A DNA stretch of 64,000 nt from Streptomyces sp. col6. GTDB taxonomy: Bacteria > Actinomycetota > Actinomycetes > Streptomycetales > Streptomycetaceae. A model generated the notes under the pieces. It was given only the letters and a program-made list of their open reading frames with translations. It had not been told where the DNA came from and ran no database searches. Positions within the stretch are counted from its first letter, which is position 1; every line of letters starts with the position of its first letter. The stretch spans positions 90,784 through 154,783 of the forward strand of contig NZ_RDBL01000009.1 of assembly GCF_008042035.1 (NCBI RefSeq). The letters run 5' to 3'. A program made the translations under genes and the position numbers. Positions 61,228 to 64,000 of the stretch are shown piece by piece.

Positions 61228-61982
61228 ACAGCTCGCCCACCACAAAGGACACTCACGGCGACCGGCTTGGCCGAGTTCCGCCCGTGCAGCATGTGACTAT
61301 CCCGACGCCCACTCCAGTCCGAGGCCGGCGAGGGTGGTGAGTTGCTCATCGTTCAGCTTCTCGTGGTTGCGGGGGCAGGACGTTGGTGACGGCGGCGAAG
61401 GGGCTGCGCAGCACGCAGCCCACCCGAGACCGGTCTTTCGCTCTCGCGCGTGGCCCGCCCCAGCAGGGGCGGGCCACTTTGGTTTCATGCCCGCCCTTGG
61501 GGCGTCCGCCATTAGGTAGGGCGCATTGTGACAAGTGGCAGCAGTCCAGGCACGGCTCGCCCGATCATGGAGGTCTCTACGCTTCATGGCACCGGGATCT
61601 GGGCCTGCCGTCCCCTCATGCATTCTCGACTCTTCTTGCCACTTGTCCCTCGCATCGAGGAGCCCGTTCGGAGGGCGGATCTCGGCTTCCGGCAGGTGCG
61701 TAGAACTCGTAACACGATCTTGTTCAAGTGTTCTGGTCGGGTGGGGCTGAGGCCGCGCCGGGAGAGCACGCGCGGGGAAGGGCGGTAATCGAAGTTGACT
61801 TTGCCTCTGGAAGATCGCTTGGCTGGGCGGTGTCAGGGAGCAGGATTGGGCGAGGATTCTGCTTGAAACCGCCGGTGGAGGGCACGCGACCCGGCCGCGC
61901 GGATACCATGCCCCGTCGCCGTGTGTCTGTTCGGCGGCGTGGCCGCTGCCAGGGGGGCGCGGCAGTGGGAGGGGGCGGGAGA
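61228..61982. other. intergenic region with a helicase-associated-domain scrap
   Basis: No intact gene. On the minus strand at about 61302-61370 the text HEKLNDEQLTTLAGLGLEWA resembles one helicase-associated domain repeat (pattern LxxEQxxxLxALGxxW). The rest has no recognisable content except the likely promoter of the DUF2993 gene at 61930-61980. Confidence 0.35.
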
Positions 61983-62699
61983 ATGAGACGGCGTTGGGTC
62001 AAGGCGCTCGCGATCGTAGTGGTCGTGCTGGCTGCGCTGTTCACGGTGGCGGACCGGGTCGCGGTGCACTTCGCGGAGGGGGAGGCGGTTCAGCTCGCGC
62101 AGCAGAAGTACGGATACGGCTCAGGGTCGACGAACGGTTACACCCATGTGTCGATCCACGGCTTCCCGTTCCTGACCCAGGCGACGGGCCGCGAGCTCGA
62201 CCATGTCACGATCAGCGCGGGCAACTTCTCGCTCAACACGACGTCGAACGCGCAGGGCGACTACCTCGACGTGCGGAAGCTCGCCCTCGACCTGCACGAC
62301 GTGACGGTCACCTCGCTGTCTTCCCGCACGGCGCAGGCAAACCTGGTCACCGGCGACGTGTCCTTCTCCTACGAGGCGCTGTCCGGTGTGATCACGCGGC
62401 TGATGGGCAAGGGCGGGGCGCTCACCGTCGGTCCGGCGGCCGGGTCGCACGGGCAGGAAGCGCGGATCCAGGTCAGCGGCACCTGGGACGGCCGTAAGGT
62501 CGACACCGGCGGAAGTCTGCTGGCGCAGGGCGACGAGATCAGCGTCGCGGTGCCGGGCATCGGTGGACACTCCTACGTGTGGCGCGTGTCCCTGCCGCAG
62601 AACGCCGGCTTCACCGCTGCCCGCTCCACACCGTCGGGGGTGGACTTCGAGATCATCGGCCACCAGGTCGTGCTCGGTTCCTCGACGTACACGAGGTGA
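61983..62699 (+). CDS. DUF2993 (LmeA-type) membrane-anchored protein
   Basis: Encodes 238 residues; GGGAGGGGG lies just before ATG 61983. N-terminal membrane anchor WVKALAIVVVVLAALFTVAD (5-24), then the DUF2993 domain: AQQKYGYGSGSTNGYTHVSI, HGFPFLTQATGRELDHVTIS and DVRKLALDLHDVTVTSLSSR. HGFPFLTQ is the family hallmark. Related proteins (LmeA in mycobacteria) bind phospholipids and act outside the membrane in cell-envelope lipid metabolism. Confidence 0.87.
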   Translation: MRRRWVKALAIVVVVLAALFTVADRVAVHFAEGEAVQLAQQKYGYGSGSTNGYTHVSIHGFPFLTQATGRELDHVTISAGNFSLNTTSNAQGDYLDVRKLALDLHDVTVTSLSSRTAQANLVTGDVSFSYEALSGVITRLMGKGGALTVGPAAGSHGQEARIQVSGTWDGRKVDTGGSLLAQGDEISVAVPGIGGHSYVWRVSLPQNAGFTAARSTPSGVDFEIIGHQVVLGSSTYTR

Positions 62700-63178
62700 T
62701 GGGCCGCACGCTGATGACGTGGGCCGACCAGCGGCCGGGCATCGACCTGGCCGCGACGTCACAGACCCCTTATCACCTGAGGTGCGGCGCCCGTTCAGCA
62801 AGAAGCACGGCGTAGGCTCCGACCGTCAGTAGTCCGCCCGCCAGGATGGTCGCGGTCTTCTCGCAGCGGGCGGGGGTGCCGCCCGCTGCGGGTGGTCGCT
62901 GCGCCGCCGGCGACCCAGCCGGCCCGATGGCGGCACTCCGCGCAGGCGCCGACGAAATCCGCCAGGCGCCGCCGGGAACGGGCGTGTCAGTCGTAGGGCG
63001 GTGCTCTTTCCTGCCGTGGGCACGGCCGTGATGTGCGCCTGCCGATGCCTACGGTGGGCGCCCGGTTAGCTGCAGCGGCGGCCGGCAGGATCTTTTGAGC
63101 CGGTCGTGACGATGACGCTCAGGATGCGATGTCCGATTCTCGCCAGCGCCCTTCCCGCTGGATCGCCACCATGGGTTG
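62700..63178. other. intergenic; short membrane-protein C-terminal scrap
   Basis: On the minus strand at about 62777-62850 a coding-like end reads ILAGGLLTVGAYAVLLAERA then PHLR and a stop, a C-terminal membrane helix whose gene is otherwise missing. Nothing else is supportable. Confidence 0.35.
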
Positions 63179-63676
63179 ATGACCCCAGAAAGCACGATGA
63201 ATTCGGGCCCGATCGCCGTATCGGCGACCGGGCCGCGCACAGGCGTGCGCGCACGAGGCGAAGTCTTGGCCGTACTGCAGGAGTTCTACGCGGCCGAAGC
63301 GGCCTACATTGCCGCCGGAGGCATGGGAAAGGCCGGCTTCGACGGACTCGCCAGGTGGCTCGATCCTGAGGTGGTGATGCACCAGGCACCTGGCTTGCCC
63401 TACGGGGGCACTTGGCGCGGGCCACGCGGCATCGAGGACTTCATGGCCGCGATGAGCGAGGCGTGGCAGTCGTTGGAATTCTTGGAGCAGCGATTCGTGG
63501 TCGATGGAGATGCCGTCGTTGTACTGAACCGGGGCCGCCTGCAGGCCCGCGCCACCGGTCGGATCCTGGACACCTCGGTCATGCAGCTGATCACTGTCAA
63601 AGACGGACTCATTACCGAGATACGCCCGTTCTACTGGGACACCCTCGCGGTAGCCGAAGCCTTGCACCCACGGTAA
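63179..63676 (+). CDS. NTF2/SnoaL-like protein
   Basis: Encodes 165 residues from ATG 63179 (ATG 63197 also possible). The NTF2-like pattern is EVLAVLQEFYAAEAAYIAAG, WLDPEVVMHQAPGLPYGG, WRGPRGIEDFMAAMSEAW, VVVLNRGRLQARATGR and LITVKDGLITEIRPFYWD. Members are isomerases, cyclases, dehydratases or binding proteins. No partner gene is visible to suggest a pathway. Confidence 0.78.
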   Translation: MTPESTMNSGPIAVSATGPRTGVRARGEVLAVLQEFYAAEAAYIAAGGMGKAGFDGLARWLDPEVVMHQAPGLPYGGTWRGPRGIEDFMAAMSEAWQSLEFLEQRFVVDGDAVVVLNRGRLQARATGRILDTSVMQLITVKDGLITEIRPFYWDTLAVAEALHPR

Positions 63677-63683
63677 ACGCTCC

Positions 63684-64000
63684 GTCGTCGCCATTCCGGC
63701 GCACGCGACCGGCGAGGCCGCCGACGCCGTGGCACCCGCCGCCGCGAGCTACGAGTGGGTGCCCCCGGGCGACTCCTGCACCGCCGGGGTCATCCCGGCC
63801 GTCGGCGACGTCTTCGAATACCCCCGGGACGGCTGCGAGCGCACCGACTGGTCCTATCCCAGGTCTTTCACCAGGACTTCGGCTCGCTGGGGCGGTGACG
63901 CCGGCGGCCAGTACCCGCCGGGCCGGGCCGTCGACCACGCGACGCACGAGGCCGGCCCTCTGCCCGGCGCCGGGGGACCGGGGATACCGGTGTCAGGGGG
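63684..64000 (+). other. open frame at the right edge, possible gene fragment
   Basis: A plus-strand frame with plausible codon use runs off the window: SVVAIPAHATGEAADAVAPA, SYEWVPPGDSCTAGVIPAVG, FEYPRDGCERTDWSYPR. No start codon is near its beginning. Could be an N-terminally truncated remnant; the following sequence is needed. Confidence 0.25.

Noticed and set aside
1..64000. CRISPR arrays, rRNA and tRNA genes
   Set aside because: Read on both strands; no regularly spaced direct repeats, no rRNA-like conserved blocks and no convincing cloverleaf were found.

Overview
The window is chromosomal DNA of a high-GC actinomycete, almost certainly a Streptomyces. The evidence is the extreme G/C at third codon positions, frequent GTG starts, many 4-bp stop/start overlaps, and Streptomyces-typical families (DUF5133, DUF6131, SsgA-like sporulation protein, MmyB-type regulators, SMI1/KNR4). 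The density of TetR/LysR/MarR regulators beside oxidoreductases, with many broken genes and IS5 relics, suggests a variable chromosome arm rather than the conserved core. I see no rRNA, no tRNA, no CRISPR and no replication origin.

Layout. 1-6.5 kb: a partial hypothetical gene, a small Tat-exported protein, DUF5133, a DUF1345-like membrane protein, a methyltransferase, a LysR regulator, and a divergent MmyB regulator/SDR pair. 6.6-11.1 kb: a secreted SGNH esterase convergent with a 1,139-residue secreted modular enzyme resembling GH87 alpha-1,3-glucanases. 11.3-13.3 kb: a flavin monooxygenase divergent from a TetR that closely resembles the classical tetracycline repressor, with two tetO-like operators between them. 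13.4-25.2 kb: SMI1/KNR4, an MFS exporter, a two-gene unknown operon, TetR/Dabb, DeoR divergent from a DUF4406-Nudix pair, DUF1152, a SWIM zinc-finger protein, and a DMT-transporter/PhzF operon. 25.3-36.7 kb: leucyl aminopeptidase-RidA-SDR, then a TetR-linked reductase/NTF2/hydrolase operon facing a nitroreductase, two LysR genes, a secreted cyclophilin, a VOC protein and a serine beta-lactamase-like hydrolase. 36.7-42.3 kb: a decayed zone with a 5'-truncated hydrolase, IS5 scraps and a 181-bp palindromic MITE-like element, interrupted by intact AKR and HxlR/imine-reductase-like genes.

43.0-49.0 kb holds the most striking locus. A SLATT-like two-TM protein precedes a caspase-STAND NTPase, an alpha/beta hydrolase overlapping it by 4 bp, and, convergent 12 bp away, a WD40 protein. 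The WD40 protein starts with the linker that normally follows the NTPase in fused caspase-STAND-WD40 proteins. It therefore looks like a conflict/immune-type receptor divided into effector and sensor genes. Next to it (49.3-51.1 kb) is a coupled pair encoding an atypical sigma-factor-like protein and an SsgA-domain protein with a long N-terminal extension.

51.5-64 kb: a frameshifted IS5 transposase, a SDR/TetR pair with two matching operators, a frameshifted SDR, DUF6131, an IS5 relic, DUF6882, two more SDRs (one followed by a MerR regulator), several gene remnants, a DUF2993 membrane protein and an NTF2-like protein. Much of the window follows one theme: a small regulator divergent from, or next to, a redox enzyme, with a palindromic operator visible between them.
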